Shown: positions 1 through 7,996, numbered from the stretch's first letter. The stretch: 32,914 nucleotides of DNA from Armatimonadota bacterium (GCA_003170595.1 PMZA01000445.1:1-32914), one strand, 5' to 3'. The notes: generated by a model not told the origin, from the letters alone. Made by a program: numbers and translations.

Positions 1-2
1 CC

Positions 3-122
3 CTCGCCGACGCCTGCCGCTACGTCCTCGAAGCGGATGAGCGACTTGGGGCGTCAGCAAGTGCGCTGGCGACGGCTTCTTCCCAGGTCGCGGTACGGCC
101 TTCCGCCCCGGCGGCGGCCTAG
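3..122 (+). CDS. possible C-terminal end of an upstream gene (partial)
   Basis: The third forward frame is open from the window edge to a TAG at 120-122 and encodes 39 residues with an ordinary protein-like start (LADACRYVLEADERLG) and an Ala/Pro-rich end. Codon third positions are mostly G or C, as in the genes downstream. The alternative frame that stays open to 222 is Arg/Pro-rich and looks like a GC shadow. The piece is too short to assign a family, and I infer only that a plus-strand gene may end here. No function is proposed. Confidence 0.3.
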   Translation, partial: LADACRYVLEADERLGASASALATASSQVAVRPSAPAAA

Positions 123-356
123 GCTTCGTTGCCGAGACCCGCATGGGCCAAGGCGATCAGCTGCGCAGCTGGGTGGCATGAAGGAGCCTCAGCGTCAGTT
201 CCCGAGGCCCTGCAGTTTCTAGACCCATCAGATGCTCTCACGAGTTTGGTTGCTTCCCTTGCCCCCTTCGTACGCTAGCCATCGCTCACCGACCACGAAG
301 GCCTTGAAAGCATCAGCCTGGGGCCACGCCCAAAATCCCCATAAAGCAGATAGGTA

Positions 357-386
357 TTGACGGCATTGGGTAGCCTGTGCTATTAC
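357..386 (+). promoter_or_regulatory. possible sigma-70-type promoter for the acs gene string
   Basis: TTGACG (357-362) and TATTAC (381-386) are separated by 18 bases, a 5/6 and 4/6 match to the -35 and -10 consensus. The element sits in the most AT-rich part of the upstream gap. Transcription would start near 393 and give a leader of about 235 nucleotides before the GTG at 628. This is pattern matching only; such matches occur by chance, although less often in high-GC DNA. Confidence 0.35.
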
Positions 387-491
387 AAGCTATCACTCAG
401 TAGTATGACGTGGTGGATGGAACGTTGAACAGACCTGCAAGCCCGGTGTTGTTGGCCGGTCACGGTGGATTGGTGATTCAAGGCGGGTCGA

Positions 492-510
492 TCTGAGCCC
501 ACGGCTCAGA
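492..510 (+). promoter_or_regulatory. perfect 8-bp dyad in the acs leader (hairpin or operator)
   Basis: TCTGAGCC (492-499), a CAC spacer and GGCTCAGA (503-510) form an exact inverted repeat. There is no T-run after it, so it is not a standard intrinsic terminator. Its right arm overlaps a second stem, CTCAG (505-509) with CTGAG (515-519), so the two folds exclude each other. It could be a repressor operator, an RNA leader switch or mRNA protection; the sequence does not decide. Confidence 0.45.
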
Positions 511-613
511 CGCCCTGAGTGCCCTTGTGCAGTTGTCAGACCCCGCAGACAAGTCGCAGCCGCCCGACCGTTAGTTGAATAGCCAGAGCACGTGCTCTCG
601 AAGGACCTCAACC

Positions 614-620
614 GAGGTGA
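614..620 (+). promoter_or_regulatory. ribosome binding site that selects GTG 628
   Basis: GAGGTGA lies 7 bases upstream of GTG 628. The alternative upstream GTG at 592 has no comparable Shine-Dalgarno sequence, and starting at 628 gives an N-terminus of the length seen in the two NuoF paralogues of this window. Confidence 0.6.
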
Positions 621-627
621 TAGAGGC

Positions 628-2247
628 GTGGCGTATCAGGCACAACGGCGTTTGCGTCCTCCACAAGAGCTATTCGCTCTACGCGACGAGCTGCTGGACT
701 GGTGGCAGTCGCCCGGCCAGGCGGTCTACGTGTATGGAGGCGCGTGCCAGGCGAGGCGTGCGCGCGAGGTGGCGTCGGATTTCGCCCAACGTCTCGGCCC
801 GCGGCTGGCGGGCGGCTCCCCTCAGGATGTTGGCCTCTACACCGCCGGCTGCCACGGCCTGTGTTCGGTAGGACCCACAGTGTACGTTGCCCCTCTAGGC
901 GTCTTCTACGTGGACCTCACGGTTGACGATGTCGGCCCCATTGTCCGGCGGACTCTGGGCGAGGGCGAAATCCTCGACGATCTCACGCTCTGGGATGCAG
1001 CCACCGGGCGCCACATCCCCCTCAAGCAGGACGTACCGTTCCTCAGACTCCAGACGCGGCGGCTCATGCGTAGCTGCGGCGAGGTCGATCCCCGTCGCAT
1101 CGAGGACAGCCTCCGGCGCGGCGGGTACTCGGCGCTGGCGCTGGCGCTGGAAGGCATGGCCACCGAGGACATCGCTGCGGTCGTGGAGGCTTCCGGGCTG
1201 CGTGGACGCGGCGAGACGGATGCCCCCTGCGCGGAGAGATGGGCGGCCTTCACTAAAGCCTCGGCGGCTCGAAGGCGCCTGACGGCCTACGTGAAACGCT
1301 GGGACACTGCGGCGGCGACCGACTGCACGCTACTGGAGGGCGACCCTCACTTGGTTCTCGAAGGCATGGCTCTCGCGGCATTGGCGACGGGGTGCGAGGT
1401 GGGGCAGCTGCTGGTACCGCCCGGGCGCGATGTGGCCCTGGCAACGATGGAGGAAGCCATTGAGCAGGCCTGCGCCTACGGTCTGCTGGGCGAGAACATC
1501 CTTGGGACCAGATTCTCGTTCACAGTAGAGGTGTGCGCCTCTCGGCCCCTGAGATGGCCGACCGAGAACGAGGGTGAGGGGTGGTCTGCGTCGGGATCCT
1601 GCGAGCTTCGTCATAACGTCGAGACGCTGGCGAATCTCCCCGGGCTAGTGGCCAGGGGAGCGGCCGAGTTCCGCAGTGTTGGCCCACAGGAGTGCCCTGG
1701 CACGAGGCTTGTGTCGCTCGGAGGAGACCTGCGCTACCGAGGTGTAGTCGAAGTGCCCTGTGGAACGCCCGTGGTGGACATCATCGAGAAGCTGGGAGGC
1801 GGCGGTAAGAGCGGGGAGTCGCCGCAGGGCGTGTGCCTGGGCGGACCGGCAGGCAGGATTCTGCCCATGAGTCTGCTGGCCAGGACCGCATACGGTGTGG
1901 GGCCCGACGCGGCGGACGTGGTGGCCTTTGAGAACCCCGATAGCGTGGTTAGTCGCGTACGGCAGGCCGCGGCCTACGAGGCAGAGGAGGCCTGTGGCCG
2001 ATGCGCCCCTTGCAGGATCGGCACCAAGCGCGTCGTGGAGATCCTCGACGAACTGCTCCTGTGCGAAGGCAGCCCCTCGGCGGTCGCAGACCTGAGGGGC
2101 ATCGGCGAGGCCCTGACGTTGACCGCCGGCTGCGATCAGGGCGCCCACTGCGCGGACTCTGTTCTCTCCGCCATCGCTTCCTTTGAGGAGACCTTCCTCG
2201 CCCACCTTTCCGGTGGACCTTGCCCGTCGCCGGCCCGTGAGGCGTGA
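628..2247 (+). CDS. divergent NuoF-like protein lacking FMN/NADH motifs
   Basis: This 539-aa protein aligns along its length with NuoF/HydB-type subunits, including the two paralogues in this window. It has a thioredoxin-like N-terminal domain with GCHGLC (C75, C79), an SLBB-like segment (GVVEVPCGTPVVDIIEKL) and the C-terminal [4Fe-4S] motif CGRCAPC (C456, C459, C462) plus C502 at the right spacing. The flavin domain is degenerate: after GLRGRG (190-195) the Gly-rich loop is replaced by ETDAPCAERW, the acidic NxDEGDPGAF segment is absent, and the FVCGEETALLASLEG segment is gone. One N-terminal [2Fe-2S] Cys is Tyr36. The frame is intact with normal codon use, so it is not an obvious pseudogene. 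It ends 6 bases before the FdhA-like gene and probably partners with it. I infer an FMN-free electron-relay or structural subunit; NAD(H) reactivity is unlikely. GTG start chosen by the RBS at 614-620. Confidence 0.8.
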   Translation: MAYQAQRRLRPPQELFALRDELLDWWQSPGQAVYVYGGACQARRAREVASDFAQRLGPRLAGGSPQDVGLYTAGCHGLCSVGPTVYVAPLGVFYVDLTVDDVGPIVRRTLGEGEILDDLTLWDAATGRHIPLKQDVPFLRLQTRRLMRSCGEVDPRRIEDSLRRGGYSALALALEGMATEDIAAVVEASGLRGRGETDAPCAERWAAFTKASAARRRLTAYVKRWDTAAATDCTLLEGDPHLVLEGMALAALATGCEVGQLLVPPGRDVALATMEEAIEQACAYGLLGENILGTRFSFTVEVCASRPLRWPTENEGEGWSASGSCELRHNVETLANLPGLVARGAAEFRSVGPQECPGTRLVSLGGDLRYRGVVEVPCGTPVVDIIEKLGGGGKSGESPQGVCLGGPAGRILPMSLLARTAYGVGPDAADVVAFENPDSVVSRVRQAAAYEAEEACGRCAPCRIGTKRVVEILDELLLCEGSPSAVADLRGIGEALTLTAGCDQGAHCADSVLSAIASFEETFLAHLSGGPCPSPAREA

Positions 2248-2253
2248 CACGTC

Positions 2254-4968
2254 ATGCTCATGACGATAGACGACACAGCCTGCGAATACCGGTCTGGCGA
2301 GACGGTTCTTGAGGTCGCCCGGCGTCACGGCATCGACATACCGTCCCTGTGCGATGACCCGCAGGTGCGGGCGCGCGGGACGTGCCGGCTGTGCATGGTG
2401 GAGGTGGATGGCGAGGATCGTCCCGTCCCGGCCTGCATGACTGCGGCGGCGGAGGGCCTGAGTATTCGCACCGAGACGCCGCGGCTGGCCTCAGCAAGAC
2501 GGACGGTTCTAGAACTGCTGCTGTCGGATCATCCCGTGGAATGCAGCGGTTGTGAGCAATCCGGTAGCTGTCGGCTCGAGGAGCTGGCCCTCCGCTACAA
2601 GGTCCGCGCCAGCCGGTTCCTGGGCGCCCGCCACAGCGTTCCTGCGGCGTCGGACGCCAACCCCTTCATCCTTCGCGACCCCGCCCGGTGCCTTCTCTGC
2701 GGACTTTGCGTTGAGGCCTGCCGCGAGCTTGAAGGCGTGGGAGGCCTGCGGATCGCGGGACGAGGGTTCGACGCCCACATCGAGCATCTTACGGAAGGTG
2801 ACGGGGCCCGTGGGGGCTGCAGGCTCTGCGGCCGCTGCGTATCGGTGTGTCCTGCGGGCGCCTTGACGGAACGCAAGCGCAAGGGCCTGGGGCGTCTGGC
2901 CGAGGCGCGCAAGGTGCGCTCGGTATGCCCGCATTGCGCCGTCGGCTGTGAACTTGAGATCAACGTGCATGAAGGCGAGATAGCGGGGATCACGTCGAGT
3001 GGTGGCTATCTGTGCGTACGGGGCAGGTACGCCTACGACTTCGTGCACAGCCCTGATCGTATGACGGTCCCGCTGGCGCGCCACGGCCACGGCGCCTTGG
3101 GGGGCCACCTCCGGCAGGTCTCGTGGGACGCGGCCCTGGGTCTTGCCGCGGAGAGCCTGCAGCGGGTAGTGGCGCAGCATGGCCCGGAATCTGTCGCCGT
3201 CCTCGGTTCGTGCAAGGCCACCAACGAGGCCAACTACGTTCTGCAGAAGTTCGCCCGCGCGGTGCTTGGCACGAACAACATCGACAACGGCGCCGGGACC
3301 TGCGAGACGCCTAGGGTGATCCGAGGGGACCTGGAGCTTGGCACCGACCTGATGACGAACTCCTTCGAGGACTTCGAGCGCGCGTCGGTCATCCTGCTCG
3401 TAGGCTCGGACCCTGAACAAACCCACCCGGTTCTCAGCGCGCGCCTCCGACGTGCGGCCCGCATGGGCACCCGCCTGATCGTCGTCGACCCCCGGAGGAT
3501 CGACCTGACGGAGCAGGCCAGTACGTACCTGCGGCTGAGGGTGGGGAGCGAGGTCGCGCTGATCAACGCGCTGGTGAAGGTGATCCTCGACGAGGGCCTT
3601 TTCGACGGGCCCTTCGTGCTGGCGCACACCACGGGCATACACGATTTGGCCGAGTCAGTACACGCCGTGAGGATGGGCGAAGTCGCCCGCCAGACCGGCC
3701 TCGCCCAAGATGCGATCGAAGGCGTCGCCCGCCAGATCGCCGCCGCCGAGAGCGTCATGTTCGTATACACGACCGGGGCAGCTCATCCCCTCTGCGGTCA
3801 CGAGGTCGGCGCGGCGCTGAGGAATCTGGCCCTGCTCACTGGCAACGTCGGTCGCGACGGAGCAGGGACCAACGCGCTCCGGCTGCAGAACAACGCTCAG
3901 GGCGTCTGCGACATGGGCTGCCTGCCTGACGTCCTGCCCGGCTACCAGCCGGTGACCGATGCCGCAGTGCGCGCGAAGTTCGAGGCCGCGTGGGGGGTGA
4001 ACCTCCCGTCCGAGCCAGGCGTGGGCAGGGCCGGACTCCTGGACGCCATCCTCTCGGGCAGGATCAAGGCGCTCTATGTCATGGGCGAGAACCCCGCCGT
4101 CTCCTACCCCGATCCCGGCCGTACACGCCGCGCCCTGGAAAGCCTTGAGCTGCTGATCGTGCAGGACATCTTTTCGACGGAGACTGCGCAGCAGGCGGAC
4201 GTGGTGCTGCCTGCCGAGGCCTGGGCCGAGGTCGACGGGACCTACACCAGCACGGAGCGACGAGTGCAGCGGGTCCGGGCGGCTGTCCCGTCAGCCTGCG
4301 ATGTCCGCCCGGATTGGGAGATCGTGTGCCGGGTTGCCGAAGGCATGGGCCACCCGATGGGGTACCCCTTCGCTGAGGCGATATGGGACGAGGTCGCAGC
4401 CCTGTCCCCTCTCTTCTCGGGAATCACCTACGACCGGCTCGAGACGGGCGGCCTGCAATGGCCGTGCACGAACAGCTACGATTCGGGACGCAAGACCCTC
4501 CACGCCCTCGTGCATACCGACGGCGTTCGGGAAAGCTTCCGGCCGGTGCAAAGATCGGAAGCCTTGCCCGGCGCGGACGTCGATGACGAGTACCCGCTCC
4601 TGCTGACCACGGGCAAACGCCTGTACCACTACCAGCCCGGGACCACTGCCCAGCGCGCCGAGGGCCTCGACGACCTTTGGCCCGAGGACGTGCTGGAGGT
4701 CTCGCCGGCGGATGCAGCCCGGCACAACGCCACCGATGGCCGGCGGATCCGGGTGGTGTCGCGGCACGGGGAGACGGTGGCGACGGTGTGGGTGAGCGAC
4801 CGCACCGCGCCGGGCGTGGTCTTCCTCTCGCCCCACCCGCGGCGCGCGGGTAACCGCGAACTGGGCCTGTATGGCATGGACCGGCTAGCGGCCTCCACAG
4901 AGCATGGGGCCTGCGCAGTGCGCATGGAGTCCGTGGAGGCCGCCGTCATCGGCGGCCATGGAGGCTGA
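2254..4968 (+). CDS. FdhA-like molybdopterin oxidoreductase with altered active site
   Basis: This 904-aa protein has the architecture of NAD-linked formate dehydrogenase alpha subunits: a NuoG-like [2Fe-2S] domain (CDDP..CRLCMVEV), a His-Cys3 [4Fe-4S] site (HPVECSGCEQSGSC), two [4Fe-4S] motifs (CLLCGLCVEAC, CRLCGRCVSVCP), then the FDH-type [4Fe-4S]/bis-MGD catalytic domain from about residue 225 and a C-terminal molybdopterin-binding domain. The metal-ligand Cys is kept (C350), but the following residue, catalytic His in formate dehydrogenases, is Glu351 (TCETP). The Lys that links cluster and pterin in CVKG is Arg256, and the RGQNN motif around Arg543 reads RLQNN. The paralogue at 27837 has the canonical residues at all these places. 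Formate oxidation therefore cannot be assumed; the substrate is unknown. It follows the degenerate NuoF by 6 bases and lies upstream of ndk and cooS. Confidence 0.85.
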   Translation: MLMTIDDTACEYRSGETVLEVARRHGIDIPSLCDDPQVRARGTCRLCMVEVDGEDRPVPACMTAAAEGLSIRTETPRLASARRTVLELLLSDHPVECSGCEQSGSCRLEELALRYKVRASRFLGARHSVPAASDANPFILRDPARCLLCGLCVEACRELEGVGGLRIAGRGFDAHIEHLTEGDGARGGCRLCGRCVSVCPAGALTERKRKGLGRLAEARKVRSVCPHCAVGCELEINVHEGEIAGITSSGGYLCVRGRYAYDFVHSPDRMTVPLARHGHGALGGHLRQVSWDAALGLAAESLQRVVAQHGPESVAVLGSCKATNEANYVLQKFARAVLGTNNIDNGAGTCETPRVIRGDLELGTDLMTNSFEDFERASVILLVGSDPEQTHPVLSARLRRAARMGTRLIVVDPRRIDLTEQASTYLRLRVGSEVALINALVKVILDEGLFDGPFVLAHTTGIHDLAESVHAVRMGEVARQTGLAQDAIEGVARQIAAAESVMFVYTTGAAHPLCGHEVGAALRNLALLTGNVGRDGAGTNALRLQNNAQGVCDMGCLPDVLPGYQPVTDAAVRAKFEAAWGVNLPSEPGVGRAGLLDAILSGRIKALYVMGENPAVSYPDPGRTRRALESLELLIVQDIFSTETAQQADVVLPAEAWAEVDGTYTSTERRVQRVRAAVPSACDVRPDWEIVCRVAEGMGHPMGYPFAEAIWDEVAALSPLFSGITYDRLETGGLQWPCTNSYDSGRKTLHALVHTDGVRESFRPVQRSEALPGADVDDEYPLLLTTGKRLYHYQPGTTAQRAEGLDDLWPEDVLEVSPADAARHNATDGRRIRVVSRHGETVATVWVSDRTAPGVVFLSPHPRRAGNRELGLYGMDRLAASTEHGACAVRMESVEAAVIGGHGG

Positions 4969-4974
4969 GGGCCA

Positions 4975-5499
4975 ATGCCCGAGACACAGGCCAGGACAGC
5001 GACAACTCAAGCCCTCGCGACCGAGACGCAGGTCGAGGAGACCTTCGTGCTGATAAAGCCCGACGCCGTGCGCCGCAAGCTCGTGGGCGAGATCGTGGGC
5101 CGCTTGGAGCACAGGGACCTCAAGATGGTCGCGGCGAGATTGGTCAGGCCGACGCGAGAACTCGCCGGGCAGCACTACGGCGACGAGATCGCGCAGCGGT
5201 ATGGCGAAGAGATCCGGAACGCTTTGCTCGACTATGTGTGCGGTGGACCTTGCCTGGCCATGGTATGGCGCGGCCCGGAGGCTGTGGCGACGGCGCGAGG
5301 CGCCGTCGGCCTGAGGCCCCAACCCGGCGACTGCGAACCGGGGAGCGTCCGGCGCGATTTTGGTTGCGACACGATCGAGGCATCCCGGGCGGAGCGGCGG
5401 GCCCTGGAGAACTTGGTGCACACATCGGACGCGCATGGATCGGCCCAGCAGGAGATCAGGCTTTGGGGCCTGATGGACGAGAGACAGCTCAGGCAGTGA
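4975..5499 (+). CDS. ndk: nucleoside diphosphate kinase (long-form, divergent)
   Basis: The 174-aa product carries the NDP kinase fold signatures: FVLIKPDAVRRKLVGEI near residues 23-39, the HY segment, GPCLAMVWRG, PGSVRRDFG and the catalytic histidine in NLVHTSD (H149). The enzyme passes phosphate from ATP to NDPs through a phosphohistidine. It has a roughly 20-residue N-terminal extension and an insert before the His motif, as in the longer NDK group. The usual PFF segment and GATNP motif are replaced (RYGEEIR, GLRPQPG), so activity is likely but not certain. It starts 6 bases after the FdhA-like stop and ends 16 bases before cooS, inside a redox operon, an unusual location for a housekeeping gene. 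Confidence 0.88.
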   Translation: MPETQARTATTQALATETQVEETFVLIKPDAVRRKLVGEIVGRLEHRDLKMVAARLVRPTRELAGQHYGDEIAQRYGEEIRNALLDYVCGGPCLAMVWRGPEAVATARGAVGLRPQPGDCEPGSVRRDFGCDTIEASRAERRALENLVHTSDAHGSAQQEIRLWGLMDERQLRQ

Positions 5500-5515
5500 C
5501 AGGGGGTCTGGAAGT

Positions 5516-7453
5516 ATGTCGCAGATGGCAAAGACGATTGACCCGGCGAGCCAGTTGATGATCGAGTGCGCGGCCTGCGAGGGCATCGGCCTCACGTGGG
5601 ACCGCCTCGAAGCGATGCAGCCCCAGTGCGGCTTCGGCAAGCTCGGCGTGTGCTGCACGACGTGTCAGATGGGGCCTTGCAGGATCGACCCCTTCGGCAC
5701 GGGCCCGAGCGAGGGCGTGTGCGGTGCTACCGCGCAGACCATCGTGGCCCGCAACCTGGCGCGGAAGATCGCTGCCGGCTGCGCCGCCCATTCCGACCAC
5801 GGCCGAACCGTGGCCGAGGCCCTGTTGCTTGCGGCCGAGAATCCGGACAGCGGCTACAAGATCAAGGACGAAAAGAAGCTCAGAGTCGTCGCGGAAGAGT
5901 TCGGCCTCGCGGTTGACGGCAAGTCCGTCGAGGCGATCGCGAAAGCGGTGGCCGAGGCATGCCTGGGCGAGTTCGGCAAGCTCCACGGTGAGCTCGTCAT
6001 GGCCCAGCGCGCCCCGGAGCCGCGAAAGGCTCTGTGGCGGCAACTGGGCATCATGCCCGGCGCCATCGACCGCGAGGTTGTGCGCCTGCTCCACCAGACG
6101 AACATGGGCGTGGATGCCGACCCCACGAACCTGCTGCTCTCGGGGATGCGCTGCGCTCTGGCCGATGGCTGGGGCGGATCGATGATGGCCACCGATCTGC
6201 AGGACATCCTCTTCGGCTCGCCCAAGCCGATCCGGACGAAGACGAACCTCGGGGTGCTGAAGGCCCCCAAGGTCAACGTGATCGTGCACGGCCACGAGCC
6301 GGTGCTCTCGGACATGCTCGTCGAGGCGTCGCGCGATCCGGAGATCCTCGCGGCGGCCGCGGCTGTCGGTGCCGACGGCATCCAGCTCGCGGGCATCTGC
6401 TGCACGGGCAACGAGATCCTCATGCGCCGCGGCGTCCCCTCGGCCGGGTCCTTCCTGCACCAGGAGCTCGCGCTGCTGACCGGCGCCGTCGAGGCCATGA
6501 TCGTCGACGTGCAGTGCTGCATGCCTGGCCTGCCGAGGCTGGCGGACCACTATCACACCCAGATCATCACCACCTCGCCCAAGGCGAAGATGCCGGGCGT
6601 CCGCCACATGCAGTTCGACGAGAACCGGGCCTACGAGGTGGCGAAAGAAATTCTCCTGGCGGCGATAGAGGCCTTCCCGAAGCGTGAAGCCGCGCGGGTA
6701 AACATCCCCAAGGAAGAGGTCGATCTCGTGGCGGGCTTCACGGCCGAGTACGTGCGCACGCTCCTGGGCGGTCGCTTCCGCCCGTCGTACCGCCCGCTCA
6801 ACGACGCGATCATCTCCGGGCGAATCCGTGGAGTGGCCGGCGTCGTCGGCTGCGAGAACCCGCACCTCACGCAGGGCAAGAGCCACGTGGACATGATGAA
6901 GGAGCTCATCCGCAACGACGTGCTGGTGGTGTCGAGCGGGTGCTCGGCTCTCGCGGCGGCGCGCGAAGGATTGCTGACCCCCGAGGCGGCGCGGATACAC
7001 GCCGGCCGTGGGTTGGCCGAGGTGTGTGAGGCCGTGGGGATGCCGCCCATCCTGCACGTTGGGGCCTGCGTGGACAACAGCCGCATCCTCATCGCGTGTT
7101 GCGAGATGCTCAAGGAGGGCGGGCTCGGCAACGACATCTCCGACCTGCCTGCCGCGGGTGCCGCGCCCGAATGGATGTCGGAGAAGGCGATCACCATCGG
7201 CTTCTACGTGGTGGCCTCGGGGATCTACACGATCTTCGGCGAGCCCCAGCCGATGATGGGCTCGCCCGAGGTGCGCGACCTGATGTGCCGCGAGTTCGAG
7301 GAGATCGTCGGCGGCCGCTACGACTTCGAGGCCGACGCGATCAAGGCGGCGCACATGATGATCGAGCACATGGACCGCAAGCGGGCCGCCTTGAAGCTCC
7401 AGCCGATGATGTACGAGGCCGCACCGAAGGAACTTGCGCTGGCGTCGGCTTAG
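5516..7453 (+). CDS. cooS: anaerobic carbon monoxide dehydrogenase, Ni-Fe-S catalytic subunit
   Basis: The 645-aa protein is a bacterial CooS/AcsA, the usual length for the family. It interconverts CO and CO2 and in this context supplies CO to acetyl-CoA synthase. The D- and B-cluster cysteines sit in CGFGKLGVCCTTCQMGPC (C38, C46, C47, C50, C55) followed by GVCGAT near 69. C-cluster ligands are visible as His260 in HGHEP, the GICCTGNE segment near 295, VQCCMPG near 333, GCENP near 447, SGCSA near 477 and GACVDNSR near 527. All expected ligands are present. It is co-directional with cooF 12 bases downstream and with acsB further on, which favours a role in the ACS complex. It can also be called acsA. 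Confidence 0.97.
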   Translation: MSQMAKTIDPASQLMIECAACEGIGLTWDRLEAMQPQCGFGKLGVCCTTCQMGPCRIDPFGTGPSEGVCGATAQTIVARNLARKIAAGCAAHSDHGRTVAEALLLAAENPDSGYKIKDEKKLRVVAEEFGLAVDGKSVEAIAKAVAEACLGEFGKLHGELVMAQRAPEPRKALWRQLGIMPGAIDREVVRLLHQTNMGVDADPTNLLLSGMRCALADGWGGSMMATDLQDILFGSPKPIRTKTNLGVLKAPKVNVIVHGHEPVLSDMLVEASRDPEILAAAAAVGADGIQLAGICCTGNEILMRRGVPSAGSFLHQELALLTGAVEAMIVDVQCCMPGLPRLADHYHTQIITTSPKAKMPGVRHMQFDENRAYEVAKEILLAAIEAFPKREAARVNIPKEEVDLVAGFTAEYVRTLLGGRFRPSYRPLNDAIISGRIRGVAGVVGCENPHLTQGKSHVDMMKELIRNDVLVVSSGCSALAAAREGLLTPEAARIHAGRGLAEVCEAVGMPPILHVGACVDNSRILIACCEMLKEGGLGNDISDLPAAGAAPEWMSEKAITIGFYVVASGIYTIFGEPQPMMGSPEVRDLMCREFEEIVGGRYDFEADAIKAAHMMIEHMDRKRAALKLQPMMYEAAPKELALASA

Positions 7454-7465
7454 GAGAGGTGCCCG

Positions 7466-7996
7466 ATGAAAGGCTCGGCGATATGGGTGGAGATCGAGAA
7501 GTGCCTGGGGTGCAAAACCTGCGAGGTCGAGTGCGCGCTGGCCCACTGCGAGGTCAGCGACATCGTCGAGGTGGTCACTCGGGCGCTGCGGCCGACGCAC
7601 CGCGTGAGCGTCACGCCGGTGTCCTACGAGATCGCCGTCCCGATCCAGTGCCGGCACTGCGAGGACGCCCCGTGCATAGCCGTGTGCCCGTCGGGCGCGC
7701 TGACCAAGCTCGGGCCCGAGCAGGCTGTGGTCCACGACGCCGACAGGTGCATCGGCTGCAAGAGCTGCATCATCGTATGCCCCTTCGGCGCGGTCGCGAT
7801 CGGGCCCGATGGTCGGACGATCGTGAAGTGCGACCTCTGCGCCGCGCGAGCTGCCGAAGGGCAGATGCCGGCGTGCGTGAGCGGTTGCCCGACGAAGGCG
7901 CTGCATTTCGGGGAGATCGACGATCTCGCCCGCGAAGCGCGCAAGAAGGCGGCGAGGAATTTGCTCGAGGCGATGTTGGCGGAGAGCGAGGGTTAG
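7466..7996 (+). CDS. cooF: CooF-like four-cluster ferredoxin
   Basis: The 176-aa protein has four cysteine motifs in the order seen in CooF/HycB-type electron-transfer subunits: CLGCKTCEVECA, CRHCEDAPCIAVCP, CIGCKSCIIVCP and CDLCAARA..PACVSGCP. These bind four [4Fe-4S] clusters. CooF carries electrons between CODH and a partner complex. Here the partner is plausibly the NuoE/NuoF/HoxU-like module encoded next. There is no signal peptide or membrane segment, so it is cytoplasmic. A strong AGGAGAGGTG overlaps the cooS stop and precedes ATG 7466. Confidence 0.93.
   Translation: MKGSAIWVEIEKCLGCKTCEVECALAHCEVSDIVEVVTRALRPTHRVSVTPVSYEIAVPIQCRHCEDAPCIAVCPSGALTKLGPEQAVVHDADRCIGCKSCIIVCPFGAVAIGPDGRTIVKCDLCAARAAEGQMPACVSGCPTKALHFGEIDDLAREARKKAARNLLEAMLAESEG

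Larger units (their letters stand above)
123..627. other. intergenic leader region with no convincing gene
   Basis: About 500 bases upstream of the acs gene string show no reading frame with protein-like composition on either strand. AT content is higher around 330-420 than in the surrounding coding DNA. The stretch holds a promoter-like element (357-386) and a perfect dyad (492-510) that overlaps a competing small stem, CTCAG(505-509)/CTGAG(515-519). I see no tRNA, and I do not recognise a known riboswitch. Confidence 0.5.

Noticed and set aside
37-222. Small plus-strand open frame near the window start.
   Set aside because: The translation is Arg/Pro-rich and looks like an out-of-frame GC artefact; the other frame ending at 122 is more protein-like.
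592-627. Upstream GTG start for the first NuoF-like gene.
   Set aside because: No Shine-Dalgarno sequence precedes it, while GAGGTGA sits 7 bases before GTG 628, and the family needs no extra residues.
628-4968. The first two genes as pseudogenes.
   Set aside because: Both frames are full length with normal codon use, and the Fe-S ligands are mostly kept; changes cluster at the active sites, which suggests altered function and not decay.
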